Position numbers and translations under genes: made by a program. A stretch of DNA of 64,000 bases from Roseimicrobium sp. ORNL1 (lineage in GTDB: Bacteria > Verrucomicrobiota > Verrucomicrobiia > Verrucomicrobiales > Verrucomicrobiaceae), in assembly GCF_011044495.1 (NCBI RefSeq), contig NZ_CP049143.1:4774001-4838000 (forward strand). The letters run 5' to 3'. Position 1 is the stretch's first letter, and each line of letters starts with the position of its first letter. Below, piece by piece: positions 45,372 through 53,694 of this stretch. The notes beneath the pieces were generated by a model. The model did no database searches, was not told where the DNA came from, and saw nothing but the letters and a program-made list of their open reading frames with translations.

Positions 45372-47072
45372 ATGAAGAACCTCCTCGCCATTGCCGCCAT
45401 CACCCTGCTCTGGGCGCTCCTGTATCTCACAGGGCTCGGGCGGCGGGAGATACGCGGGGAGGAGTGGCGCCGCACGCTGCCGGGGCGCACCATGCTGAAC
45501 ACGGGGAACTGGCTCGTGCCCTACTCCGGCGGCGAACCCTTTGTACGAAAGCCCCCGCTCATCAACTGGGTGAGCGCGGCGAGCTTCAAGCTCACGGGCG
45601 AGCAGAATGAGTGGTCCGCACGTCTGCCCAGCGTGCTCGCCATGCTGGGTGGCTCCCTGCTCATGTACGGCTTTGGAAGGCGGGCCATCGGCGGACGCGC
45701 GGCGTTCCTTGGCGTAGTATGCTTTCTCACCAGCATCGGGTGCATTGAGAAAGGGCGGCTCGCGGAGATTGAGGTGTACTACATCGCCTTCACCGGAGCG
45801 GCCTTCATGGCATGGCTCGCGGGATTCCTGGGCAAGGCAAACCGCTGGCTCACGTGGCTGGTCGCGGGCGTGCTGCTGGGACTCGCGCTGCTGGCGAAGG
45901 GACCGGCGCATTTCCTGTTCTTCTACCTGCTGCTGGCCGGCGTATGCTGGCAGACGAAGCGCTGGCGGGAGCTCTTCTCCCTGCCGCATCTGCTCGGACT
46001 CGCGGTGTGCTTTGGCATCGCGCTCATCTGGGCCATCCCCTTCATCCAGGAGTACAACAAGCTGCTGCAGGTTCTGCACGAGCGCGCCGTGGCAGATGCG
46101 CAACTCAAGGGACTGCCCGTGCCGGACATGCCGCTCAATGCGATGGATGCCTGGAGCCATGAAGTGACCAGCCGTGTCACCGGTGAAGAGAAGAGCTCCG
46201 TGAGTGACTGGCTCGTGCGCGGGCCGCGGGCGCTGGTGATGTTCCTCCCGTGGATACTCTTCCTGCCACTCGCCTTCCGGAGACAAACGGTGACCGGCGC
46301 GCGTGAGACGGAGGACTGCACGCAGGTCTTCCGTGGCATCTTGTACGGGGCCATCGCGGGCTTCGCGGTGATGGTACTGCTGCCCAGCTCCAGCCCCCGC
46401 TATGTCGCGCCGCTGCTGGGACCGGTGGCCATGCTTTTGGGCTGGATGCTCTCCGCGGGATTTGCCGAGGGACAACGCCTCGCCTTCGGCATCTGGAAGC
46501 ACGTCATGCTCGCCGTGGCCGTGGTGTCACTGCTCGGGCTCGCGGGTCTGGTGCTCTTCTCCCAGCAGGACCTCTCGCTCCCCGTGGGACAATCCGCGCT
46601 GTGGGTGGTGGCCTTCGCGGCATGCGGAGCCGCGTGTGCATGGATGCTGAAGCATGCCACCATGCTGGCGGAGAAGTTTGCCGCGTGGGCCTGCCTCGGT
46701 CTCGCTGCGGCCATTGGGTTCTACGGTGCGCTCACGGGTGTGTATGTGCACACGGACCATCTCATCAAGCCCGTGGCGGATGCCATCAACAAGGCCATGG
46801 AGCCAAAGGATGGCCCACTGCTGCTGCTGCACCTCGCGCAAATCCCCTACCCCTTCTACCTTCCCGAGGACACGTTTGAGATCTACGACATCAACACCAT
46901 TCCCGACAGTGGCATCAAGTGGATGCTGACCACGCCGCAGATCTACAAGGACTGGTCCGTCTATTTCGAGCGCCGCTATGGCAAAAGCGAAGTCCGCGGC
47001 AACTTCACCGGCGAGTGGGGCGAGGCACGGAGCGAGAAGGAGTTTGTGCTCATCCGCTTCGGGGGGAAGTGA
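45372..47072 (+). CDS. Membrane glycosyltransferase, GT39/ArnT-like
   Basis: 566 residues from ATG 45372 (MKNLLAIAAITLLWALLYLT); a TTG one codon earlier is possible. There are about a dozen transmembrane segments. The first periplasmic loop carries GRREIRGEEWRR (~25-36, acidic catalytic-site pair) and GEPFVRKPPLINW (~55-67), which match the dolichyl/undecaprenyl-phosphate mannosyltransferase fold of ArnT. A C-terminal ~100-residue soluble part follows (YPFYLPEDTFEIYDINTIP). It probably transfers a sugar from a lipid carrier to an envelope acceptor (lipid A, glycan or protein). The acceptor cannot be read from the sequence. Confidence 0.85.
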   Translation: MKNLLAIAAITLLWALLYLTGLGRREIRGEEWRRTLPGRTMLNTGNWLVPYSGGEPFVRKPPLINWVSAASFKLTGEQNEWSARLPSVLAMLGGSLLMYGFGRRAIGGRAAFLGVVCFLTSIGCIEKGRLAEIEVYYIAFTGAAFMAWLAGFLGKANRWLTWLVAGVLLGLALLAKGPAHFLFFYLLLAGVCWQTKRWRELFSLPHLLGLAVCFGIALIWAIPFIQEYNKLLQVLHERAVADAQLKGLPVPDMPLNAMDAWSHEVTSRVTGEEKSSVSDWLVRGPRALVMFLPWILFLPLAFRRQTVTGARETEDCTQVFRGILYGAIAGFAVMVLLPSSSPRYVAPLLGPVAMLLGWMLSAGFAEGQRLAFGIWKHVMLAVAVVSLLGLAGLVLFSQQDLSLPVGQSALWVVAFAACGAACAWMLKHATMLAEKFAAWACLGLAAAIGFYGALTGVYVHTDHLIKPVADAINKAMEPKDGPLLLLHLAQIPYPFYLPEDTFEIYDINTIPDSGIKWMLTTPQIYKDWSVYFERRYGKSEVRGNFTGEWGEARSEKEFVLIRFGGK

Positions 47073-47077
47073 GGGGA

Positions 47078-47252
47078 GTTGATGGCCTATGGTTGATAGT
47101 TGATAGCCTGAGGGGTGCAGGGCACACGATGGCCTCCGCGCATTTGCTCATGGTGTGAAAGAGCAAGTCAGGCTCCCTTTGTTGTCGTGAGCGCCAGTGC
47201 CACATCCCCCTTGCTCGTTCAGGCTATCAACTATCAACCATAGACCATCAAC
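47078..47252. repeat. Inverted pair of the 'ggttgatagttgatagcct' repeat
   Basis: Arms 47078-47113 and 47218-47252 are inverted copies, ~105 bp apart, placed right after the glycosyltransferase stop. The same arrangement occurs at 32659-32849. Confidence 0.75.
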
Positions 47253-47334
47253 CCGCCTCCCCCTGCTTCACCGATGCCCCAATCAGACACCTCCCTGATG
47301 GCGGTCTTTCTCCATCCAGTGGATACTTGCGGCC

Positions 47335-47459
47335 GCAACCTGGCAATGGGAGTTGGCAGGTTGCGTTCCCCAATACACCGCCCGCCGGTCGTTTCGAGTG
47401 TGTGGCGACCGGCGGGCTGGTTGGGGGGAGGCAAAGCACTGGGTATTGCCCAGGCTTGC
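47335..47459. other. ~125-nt imperfect long hairpin (candidate structured RNA or MITE)
   Basis: Outer arms gcaacctggcaat (47335) and attgcccaggcttgc (47445) pair with two bulged bases. A middle pair (ccccaa...acc near 47368 with ggttgggg near 47419) and a perfect 12-bp inner stem, gcccgccggtcg (47380-47391) / cgaccggcgggc (47406-47417), close a 14-nt loop. It is free of coding frames of note and ends ~150 bp before the GAF gene. It could be a leader RNA, a non-coding RNA or a short mobile element. Confidence 0.5.
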
Positions 47460-47608
47460 AGCAGTGCCATCCATCTGCTATGGTCCGGCCGCGCGATTTC
47501 CCATTGACGTGCATCATGCACGCAAGCACTTGAGGCTGCCCCTGTAAGCCGGTTAGCTTCGCTTCATTCCCTTCCTTCGCTTCTGTTTCTTCCTCAAAGA
47601 CGATCACG

Positions 47609-48217
47609 ATGCCCATGGATCTGACAAGTGGCCAATGGCTGGACGCAGTGGAACAGAAGCTGGCGTACCTCCGCACGGAGAGCAACCGCACAGCGCAGCA
47701 GTCCGTCGCGCTCCGGGAGGAGCTTGCGGAAAACAAGCTGCAGAGGTGGCTGCAGAAACTCACTGAGCTGCAGGGGAATACCAGCCGCGACCTCGCGCTG
47801 GCCTGGGCACTGGAGGCGGCGACATCCGTCCTTTCGGCGGACTTCGGCAACATCCAGCGTATGCACCCCAGCGGTGAGGGCCTCGTGCTGGAGGCGCAGC
47901 GGGGATTCGGCAGCTCGTTCCTGAAGTTCTTCGAATACGCAAATGACCGTCACTCCGCCTGCGGTCTGGCCATGCAGGAGCATCGCCCCGTGGTGGTGGA
48001 AGATGTGGAATGCAGCCCCATCTTTGAAAACACACAGGCCTTGGAGGAACTGCAGAAAGCCAGCGTCCGCGCCGTGCGGTCCATGCCGCTGGTGGATGGC
48101 AAGGGCCAGCTCGTCGGCATGATGTCCGTGCACTACCGCACCCCCCGACTGCACTCGGAGGCGGAACTCAGGCGCATGAAACTCCTCGCGAATGCGGTGG
48201 CGAGGCTGATGAAGTAA
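47609..48217 (+). CDS. GAF-domain protein
   Basis: 202 residues from ATG 47609. An N-terminal helix, possibly coiled coil (~8-55, rich in Glu, Gln and Leu), precedes a GAF domain (~60-200): ALEAATSVLSADFGNIQRMH, GLVLEAQRGFGSSFLKFF, VVVEDVECSPIF and VRAVRSMPLVDGKGQLVGMM. GAF domains bind small ligands or serve as partner-binding modules in signalling. No output domain is attached, so it must act through another protein. No obvious partner is adjacent. Confidence 0.88.
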   Translation: MPMDLTSGQWLDAVEQKLAYLRTESNRTAQQSVALREELAENKLQRWLQKLTELQGNTSRDLALAWALEAATSVLSADFGNIQRMHPSGEGLVLEAQRGFGSSFLKFFEYANDRHSACGLAMQEHRPVVVEDVECSPIFENTQALEELQKASVRAVRSMPLVDGKGQLVGMMSVHYRTPRLHSEAELRRMKLLANAVARLMK

Positions 48218-48909
48218 AACGAGGGCGAGTTAAAAAAAGGTCCTCTAACGGGACGAACCTGCCCAGCGTGTTGCGGAAGGCCCAAGGAGGTTAGGCGTCC
48301 CCGCCTGACAGTGGGCGTTAGGCCTCCGGCCTGACCGGCAACACATTGCATGGTCTTCGTCTTCGTCTTCGCCTTCGCCATCACTTCCACCACAAGGCCG
48401 TTTCCGGTTAACCGCAGAGGGGCAGAGAGGCAAAGGACGCAGAGACGCACAGGCATGTCGCGCGTGCCTTTGAGAGAGGCAGAGGATCAAGGAGTGGGGA
48501 CATTCCTGTCCCCATGGAAGTACGAACGGAGTCATTGGAGGCAGAACGTCCCCAGTGATGAAAGGGCGTCTCGCAGGGAGCGGCACTAGCCTGGTGCCGG
48601 CGGTGGGCAAATAGGGTGCGGAACCCTTCTCTTCGAAGCTGTAAGGACGTTTCCAAGCTGCTCGCGTGACGACGCTGCCTATGACGGCACCAGGCTGGTG
48701 CCGCTCCCTGCGAAGCAGTCGCCTCATTTACACGAAGGGAGCTATTGAGAGCTTGAAGGTGTAGTTCGTACTTCCATGGGGACAGGAATGTCCCCTCTCC
48801 TTGGGCCTGCCGCAACACGCTGGGTAAGTTCGTCAGCTTGAAGGCCCGCTCTCAACCTCCTTTGGTATAATACACATCACACGATGATGATGTCCCTTCT
48901 GGAAACCGG
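48218..48909. repeat. Nested inverted-repeat region between convergent genes
   Basis: 692 bp without a gene. Three repeat families are arranged symmetrically: outer arms 48250-48286 and 48802-48838 (gacgaacctgcccagcgtg type), middle arms 48487-48527 and 48765-48805 (ggagtggggacattcctgtc type), and inner arms 48570-48608 and 48684-48714 (gggagcggcacYagcctggt type). A minus-orientation composite REP (48286-48337) sits inside the left outer arm. Each family also has copies elsewhere in the window. Confidence 0.8.
48286..48337 (-). repeat. Composite REP element, copy f
   Basis: Minus-orientation copy (ggaggttaggcgtccccgcc ... gttaggcctccggcctgacc). In the left hairpin the usual agacc/ggtct stem pair is changed to aggcc/ggcct on both sides, a compensatory change that supports selection on the fold. 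Confidence 0.8.
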
Positions 48910-50574
48910 CTACTGCGAAACCACCTTCAGCTCCTTGCCGAGGTGCTGATAGAGAATCCGCCGCACTTCGGCGATGCCCTGGGGGTGCTGGTTTGTCCAG
49001 TGACCACTGGGGATGATGACTTCGCTCTCCGCACCGTCGAGGTGGCTGCTCCAGTAGGGCACGATGCCGTCTGAACTCACCGGCTTGGTGCGGTCCTTGT
49101 TCCCTCCCTTGCCACGGTCACCCAGGATGCTGTGAAACGGTATGCCCGGAGCCAGGGGCAACTCCGCAAGGGCAACCACGAAGCGGTTCTCCGGGTCCAG
49201 AAAGTCAATGCTGTTGGGCATCTTCTTCAAGTGTGCTCCCCGGGAGTTCGGCTTCGCCACAGCCAGCGCGGAGGTATCACCCTTCAGGAGATTCTTGGGG
49301 CCGCCGATGAGCTTGGAGCCCAGGCGTCCGAAGAAATTGGTGGCCATGTCTGCGCCGCGATGCGAGGGCGAGAGGAAGGTGACGCGAGAAATCTCCGGGC
49401 GATGTTTAAAGATGAGCGCGTCCGTCATGAGCTTGCGCGTCTCCTCATTTTCGAAGGGCGTTTCTTCGGGTGACTTGTCATAGATGGCGTACCAGAGCTT
49501 CATGCCACTGTCTGTCATGAGCGTGCGGCTGATCATGCCACCCATGCTGTGACCGAGGACGACAATCTTCTTGTGGTCCGGGTAGCGGGCATTGATGAGG
49601 TCCATCTTCTGCCGCAGGAAGGCGGCACTCGCCGGATAGGGATAACCCGAGGCGTAGCTGAAGAACCAGATTTGATAGTTCTCCCGGATGACCGGGTCCG
49701 AGCGGAGGGATTCAATCATCGGTGCCCAGGTGGCCTGGGAATCTCCGAGACCATGAATGCAGAGGATGGGAATCTTCTTGGGATCGTAGGGCTGCAAGCG
49801 CGCCAGTCGCGGTCCCGTGGCAAACTCATCCGGCTTGAACAACCCACCCAGCTCACGCTTGCGAGGCTTCAGCTCCGCGAGGGCCAGAGCAATGGGCGCG
49901 GTGAAATTCGCCGCGAGTGGATACGTGTGGCCGTCCATGCTCACGTTCTCCACTGAGAGTGGATCGTATAGGGTGAGGGTGGCATTGTTTCCCTTCACAT
50001 CCGCCAAGCCGGTGACTCCGTAGTAGATGTGCTTGCCCTGGGCGAAGGGATCGATCTGTGTCGCATCCGGCACCTTGCTCCTGGCTATCAGTGAGGCACC
50101 GAGACCGGCCTTGTCATCCTGCTGGACGACGAGTTTCCCCTTGAAACGATAACGGTCGGGCGAGACGAGACTGTAGTTGGCAGGGTTGTGATCCGGCCGC
50201 GGGTCTGTCTTGAAGGAGAGGTTCCACTCCTGGCTGGCTCCGGGGCAGCGCACCGGCGCCTTCCACGGCTCCAGTCCGGCATCGGAGATGATTTCAAAGA
50301 TGCGTGCGACGGCGAAGTTGTAGTCAGCACGCGCCTGCGTGTCACCGGGCTGCTTCGCGAGCACGGCGCTGGCTGCGGCAGTGGCATCGAGATAGGCGCC
50401 GAGTTGGGCGAGCGGCTCTGCGGGAGAGAGCTTCTCTCCGTGGGCAATCAACTGCCCCGCAGGCGTGGGTGACGAGTAGGTGAGGCGCTGCTTGGTGGCC
50501 GTGGAATAGGTCGAGCAGGAAGTGAGGACACCCAGGACAACGACGAGAAGAAATCGAGAGAAGCAGCTACTCAT
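48910..50574 (-). CDS. Alpha/beta-hydrolase (lipase-like) lipoprotein
   Basis: 554 residues from ATG 50574 (MSSCFSRFLLVVVLGVLTSC); lipobox VLTSC with Cys at residue 20. A ~250-residue N-terminal region without a recognised domain includes helical and beta segments. The hydrolase core starts near IPILCIHGLGDSQATW (~272) and has the nucleophile elbow VVLGHSMGGMIS (~346), with a later SDGIVPYWSSHLDGAE (catalytic Asp region) and SGHWTNQHPQG (catalytic His). This pattern fits a lipase or esterase of the PGAP1/triacylglycerol lipase type attached to the outer membrane. Substrate unknown. Confidence 0.88.
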   Translation of the reverse strand: MSSCFSRFLLVVVLGVLTSCSTYSTATKQRLTYSSPTPAGQLIAHGEKLSPAEPLAQLGAYLDATAAASAVLAKQPGDTQARADYNFAVARIFEIISDAGLEPWKAPVRCPGASQEWNLSFKTDPRPDHNPANYSLVSPDRYRFKGKLVVQQDDKAGLGASLIARSKVPDATQIDPFAQGKHIYYGVTGLADVKGNNATLTLYDPLSVENVSMDGHTYPLAANFTAPIALALAELKPRKRELGGLFKPDEFATGPRLARLQPYDPKKIPILCIHGLGDSQATWAPMIESLRSDPVIRENYQIWFFSYASGYPYPASAAFLRQKMDLINARYPDHKKIVVLGHSMGGMISRTLMTDSGMKLWYAIYDKSPEETPFENEETRKLMTDALIFKHRPEISRVTFLSPSHRGADMATNFFGRLGSKLIGGPKNLLKGDTSALAVAKPNSRGAHLKKMPNSIDFLDPENRFVVALAELPLAPGIPFHSILGDRGKGGNKDRTKPVSSDGIVPYWSSHLDGAESEVIIPSGHWTNQHPQGIAEVRRILYQHLGKELKVVSQ

Positions 50575-51131
50575 TTGAAGCGGGCCTTTCGGTTTTTTGG
50601 AGTGATGCATATCAACGAGCGCCGCCTTGCAACGACCCGTGTTCGCTGTGTTTTCGCAGTGGATACCCCGACTCTACATTTTCATCTATCGAGTGTAGAG
50701 TTCAAGCTTGTTTAGTTCACAGGTTTACTGAGATGGTGCCACCTGAGATTCCTTGGAAGAGCGCGACTCAAGCAAAGCTTATTCCCAGATGCTCCTACAC
50801 CGAAGGTGTTGTACATGCATAGCCCAGGGTCAGCCCGCGAAGCGGGCGCCACCCTGGGACAGCACAACGATCCATGAACGCCGAAGGTGTTCTACAAAGA
50901 CGGTCTATCGAAAAGTCACGTCATCTAGCCCCAGCGTCGTTCTGTGGAACACCTTCGGCGTTCGACCCACTTCTGACCACTACCCAAGGTGGCGCTTGCT
51001 TCGCAAGCTGACCTTGGGCTGGTCAATGTGCAACGCCTTCGGCGTAAAAGCGCACTACGTTCTCGAGCATGCATGAATGGTTCCACGCCATGTCGGATAC
51101 ATCAGAATTATTTCAGAAACGTGGCATCACA
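50575..51131. repeat. Intergenic region with 'gccgaaggtgtt' type repeats
   Basis: 557 bp. Between ~50780 and ~51070 there are inverted and direct copies of a (aac)gccgaaggtgtt unit (about 50797, 50879, 50949 and 51033) and two blocks that resemble each other around cccagggt..gcccgcgaagcgggc and ccaaggt..gcttgcttcgcaagc, each with its own palindrome. No gene is supported. Confidence 0.65.
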
Positions 51132-51356
51132 TTAATACATCAGCCCGCGTCGCCCGCGGAACTTGTCATTCACGTTCTCGCGTTTGTCCCAGTAGTCCTC
51201 CGCGCGATCACCCGGGCCGCTGTAGTGGCGGCGGTCATAGCGATCTTCACGACGGTCCACACGGTCTTCCACGCGATCCACGTGGCCGACGCATGATGGC
51301 AGCAGGCCGGCGGCGAGACCGGCGAGCGACAGAATGAGAATCCGATTCGTTTTCAT
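51132..51356 (-). CDS. Small lipoprotein, Arg/Asp-rich
   Basis: 74 residues from ATG 51356 (MKTNRILILSLAGLAAGLLP). The lipobox LLPSC places the Cys near residue 22. The mature part is highly charged with alternating Arg and Asp (RVEDRVDRREDRYDRRHY), then GPGDRAEDYWDKRENVNDKF. Similar charged lipoproteins are common in this phylum; function unknown. Longer upstream frames overlap repeats and are not used. Confidence 0.72.
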   Translation of the reverse strand: MKTNRILILSLAGLAAGLLPSCVGHVDRVEDRVDRREDRYDRRHYSGPGDRAEDYWDKRENVNDKFRGRRGLMY

Positions 51357-51516
51357 GGTGGTGACCCTGATAGGTCGGATTGTGGTTCTGGGAGTTTTGA
51401 GCCGATAACGCCTGCGACCGGAAACAGTCGCAGGCGTCATCGCTTGAAGAGGATTCGCGAGGGGGAACAAGGCGGAGCGTCGGCACGCGACGCTCCGCCG
51501 TGACACTTCTTGATTC

Positions 51517-53057
51517 TTACTTGGTGCCCTCGCTGGTGGCGGCGCCGATTTGCTTCTGAATCTTCTCCAGGTTGAAAGAGCCTGGGCTCTGACTCGGCGG
51601 AAACTCCTTCATGGTCATGAGAAAGTTCCCGGCCAATTGCTGGATGGGCACAAGAACGAACACGCGGCTGAGGAACCAGTCGTTGTAGGTATTCGAGTTG
51701 TGCTGGGACTTCTCGAACGGATCACGACGCAGATTGAACAGCAGCGGCACGCGCAGCTCAGTGAAGGGCTCACGCCAGACACCAAAGGCTTCGCCACGGT
51801 TCTCAAGGAAGACGACCTTCCAGTCGCTGTAGCGTGCGGCAACGACTTGTCCGTCGTCGTTCACATACCAGAACTCATTGCGGGGTGACTTGTCGGTCTT
51901 TCCGCTGAGATAGTCGTTCAGGTCGTAGCCATCGATGTAGTTGTGATATTTGCGCCCGTTCAGTTCCACACCTGCCTTGAGCTTTTCCTTGATGTCAGGT
52001 GCACCTGCGATGGCGGCGAGGGTCGGGAACCAATCTTCGTGGGCTACGATGCCATTGAGCGTCACGCCCGCCTGCCAGTGTCCCGGCCAGCGGACGAAGC
52101 ACGGCACGCGGTACGCGCCTTCCCAGTTTGAGTTCTTCTCGCTGCGGAACTGTGTGGTGGCGGCATCCGGCCAGGCATTGTAGTGCGGGCCGTTGTCCGT
52201 CGAGTATTGCACGATGGTATCATTCGCGAGGCCGAGCTCGTCGATAAGCTTGAGCAGCTCGCCGACCTGCATGTCGTGCTCGACCATGCCATCACCGTAT
52301 TCATCCTGCCCGGAGATGCCGATGTGTTCCTCCTTCACGTGGGTGCGGAAGTGCATGCGTGTGGCATTCCACCAGCAAAAGAAGGGCTTGCCTGCCTTGT
52401 GCTGGCGCTCGATGAAGTCCTTGGCCTTGGCCAGCGTTTCCTCATCGATGGTCTCCATGCGCTTCTTCGTGAGCGGGCCGGTGTCGGTGATCTTGCCGTC
52501 AGCAGTGGCCTGAATCACGCCGCGCGGACCGAACTTTTTGAGAAACTCAGGGTCCTTCGGGTAGTCGCGGTTCTCCGGCTCTTCAGACGCGTTGAGGTGG
52601 TACAGGCTGCCGAAGTATTCATCGAAGCCGTGCTGCGTGGGGAGATGCTCATCGCGGTCCCCCTGGTGGTTCTTGCCGAACTGACCGGTGGCATAGCCCT
52701 GGCTCTTCATGACGGTCGCCATGGTGCAGTCCGTCTTCTGCCAGCCTTCCTTCGCACCGGGCAGGCCCACCTTCGTCATGGCACGGAGCCGCTGATGAAG
52801 GCCGCGCGTCCAGCGGTACAGCTCTGCTGGCCGTAGTAGTCGGTGAAGGATACGCCCTCCTTCGCAATACGGTCAATGTTCGGCGTCTTGTAGCCCATCA
52901 TGCCACGGTTGTTGTGGCTGATGTTCCATGTGCCGATGTCGTCACCCCAGATGATGAGGACGTTCGGTTTCTTATCAGCAGCAGGAGCTGCCGACACGAA
53001 CGCCGCAGTGAGCAGGGCGGCGCCCCAGTATTTCAGTCGTGTTGTTTTCATGTGCAT
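51517..53057 (-). pseudogene. Arylsulfatase broken into two overlapping frames
   Basis: The two frames together make one sulfatase. The first (53057 to 52776, ~93 residues) has a signal peptide, KPNVLIIWGDDIG (metal-binding Asp pair) and QQSCTAGRAAF, where the Cys is the formylglycine precursor. It stops after ISGSVP. The second (52779 to 51517, 420 residues) starts at ATG 52779 in TKVGLPGA and continues with GQFGKNHQGDRDEHLPTQHG and VYSTDNG-like QYSTDNGPHYN. Active sulfatases normally read about ISGQSxxRTGxTKVG here: seven residues (21 nt) between Gly and Met/Leu, but only 8 nt are present, a net loss of ~13 nt. The two frames overlap by ATGA, so coupled translation is possible. More likely a decayed gene. 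Confidence 0.8.
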
Positions 53058-53373
53058 TGGCTTTTATTCCTCGTTGCACTACTGCACGCCCCAAAATTCG
53101 CAGGCGCCGTGCTTCCTCTTTGTGAAGTCACTGAACCCCCACTCTATGCACCGTCAGCGCGCCCCGATATTGTACCTTGGTACAATCAGGCCTAAATCCC
53201 TGGATCAGGAGGCAGAGACACGCCGGGGCCGTGAGGCGGCATCTTCCCATTCAGCAATTCAGGGCAATTCCAAAAAACCCCGGGGAGTACACTGACAAAA
53301 TACTAGACGGCGGTGGATTCGGCGGTAAGGTGTATAGTCACCAAGAACCAGTGGTGGCTACTTCCTACAAGCG
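53058..53373. promoter_or_regulatory. Intergenic region before the HTH gene, with a palindrome
   Basis: 316 bp. The only clear structure is attgtaccttggtacaat at 53169-53186: two 8-bp inverted arms around a tt spacer. It lies ~190 bp before the HTH gene and ~110 bp upstream of the sulfatase start. It could be an operator; nothing else is seen. Confidence 0.45.
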
Positions 53374-53604
53374 ATGACAACGACGACGGAGGAAAAGACA
53401 GGACCGAGGGAACTGCTGACGACAGCACAGGCACGGGCGCGGCTTGGGTTCAGTGAGCAACAGCTCGCCAGACTGCGGACAGCGCGCCGCATCAGCTACT
53501 TCAAACGAGGAGGGCGCATCCTGTATGCGCCTGAGGAGGTGGAGCGGGTGCTGCGTGAGTCTGAAGTGCCCGCACTCAGACCGGTGGTGGATGTGAAGGC
53601 TTGA
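53374..53604 (+). CDS. Small helix-turn-helix (excisionase/MerR-type) protein
   Basis: 76 residues from ATG 53374. After a short Thr/Glu-rich N-terminus comes a HTH_17-like motif: LLTTAQARARLGFSEQQLAR (~15-34), then RISYFKRGGRILYAPEEVER, the typical wing and following helix of MerR/excisionase-like DNA-binding proteins. It is the first gene of the replication module and may regulate it or act as an excision or origin factor. An AT-rich stretch (53655-53690) follows before the primase gene. No integrase is seen. Confidence 0.85.
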   Translation: MTTTTEEKTGPRELLTTAQARARLGFSEQQLARLRTARRISYFKRGGRILYAPEEVERVLRESEVPALRPVVDVKA

Positions 53605-53694
53605 GTCTGAGGACGAAGGAGCTTCCTGGGCGGAGCTATGTCCGCGTGGGTATATCCATTTTTCGTATAACATCCTATATTGTCCTATACCGTT

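Noticed and set aside
41068-48337. CRISPR array from regularly spaced repeats
   Set aside because: The repeats alternate in orientation, are irregularly spaced and are palindromic REP elements next to a RAYT gene. No cas genes are present.
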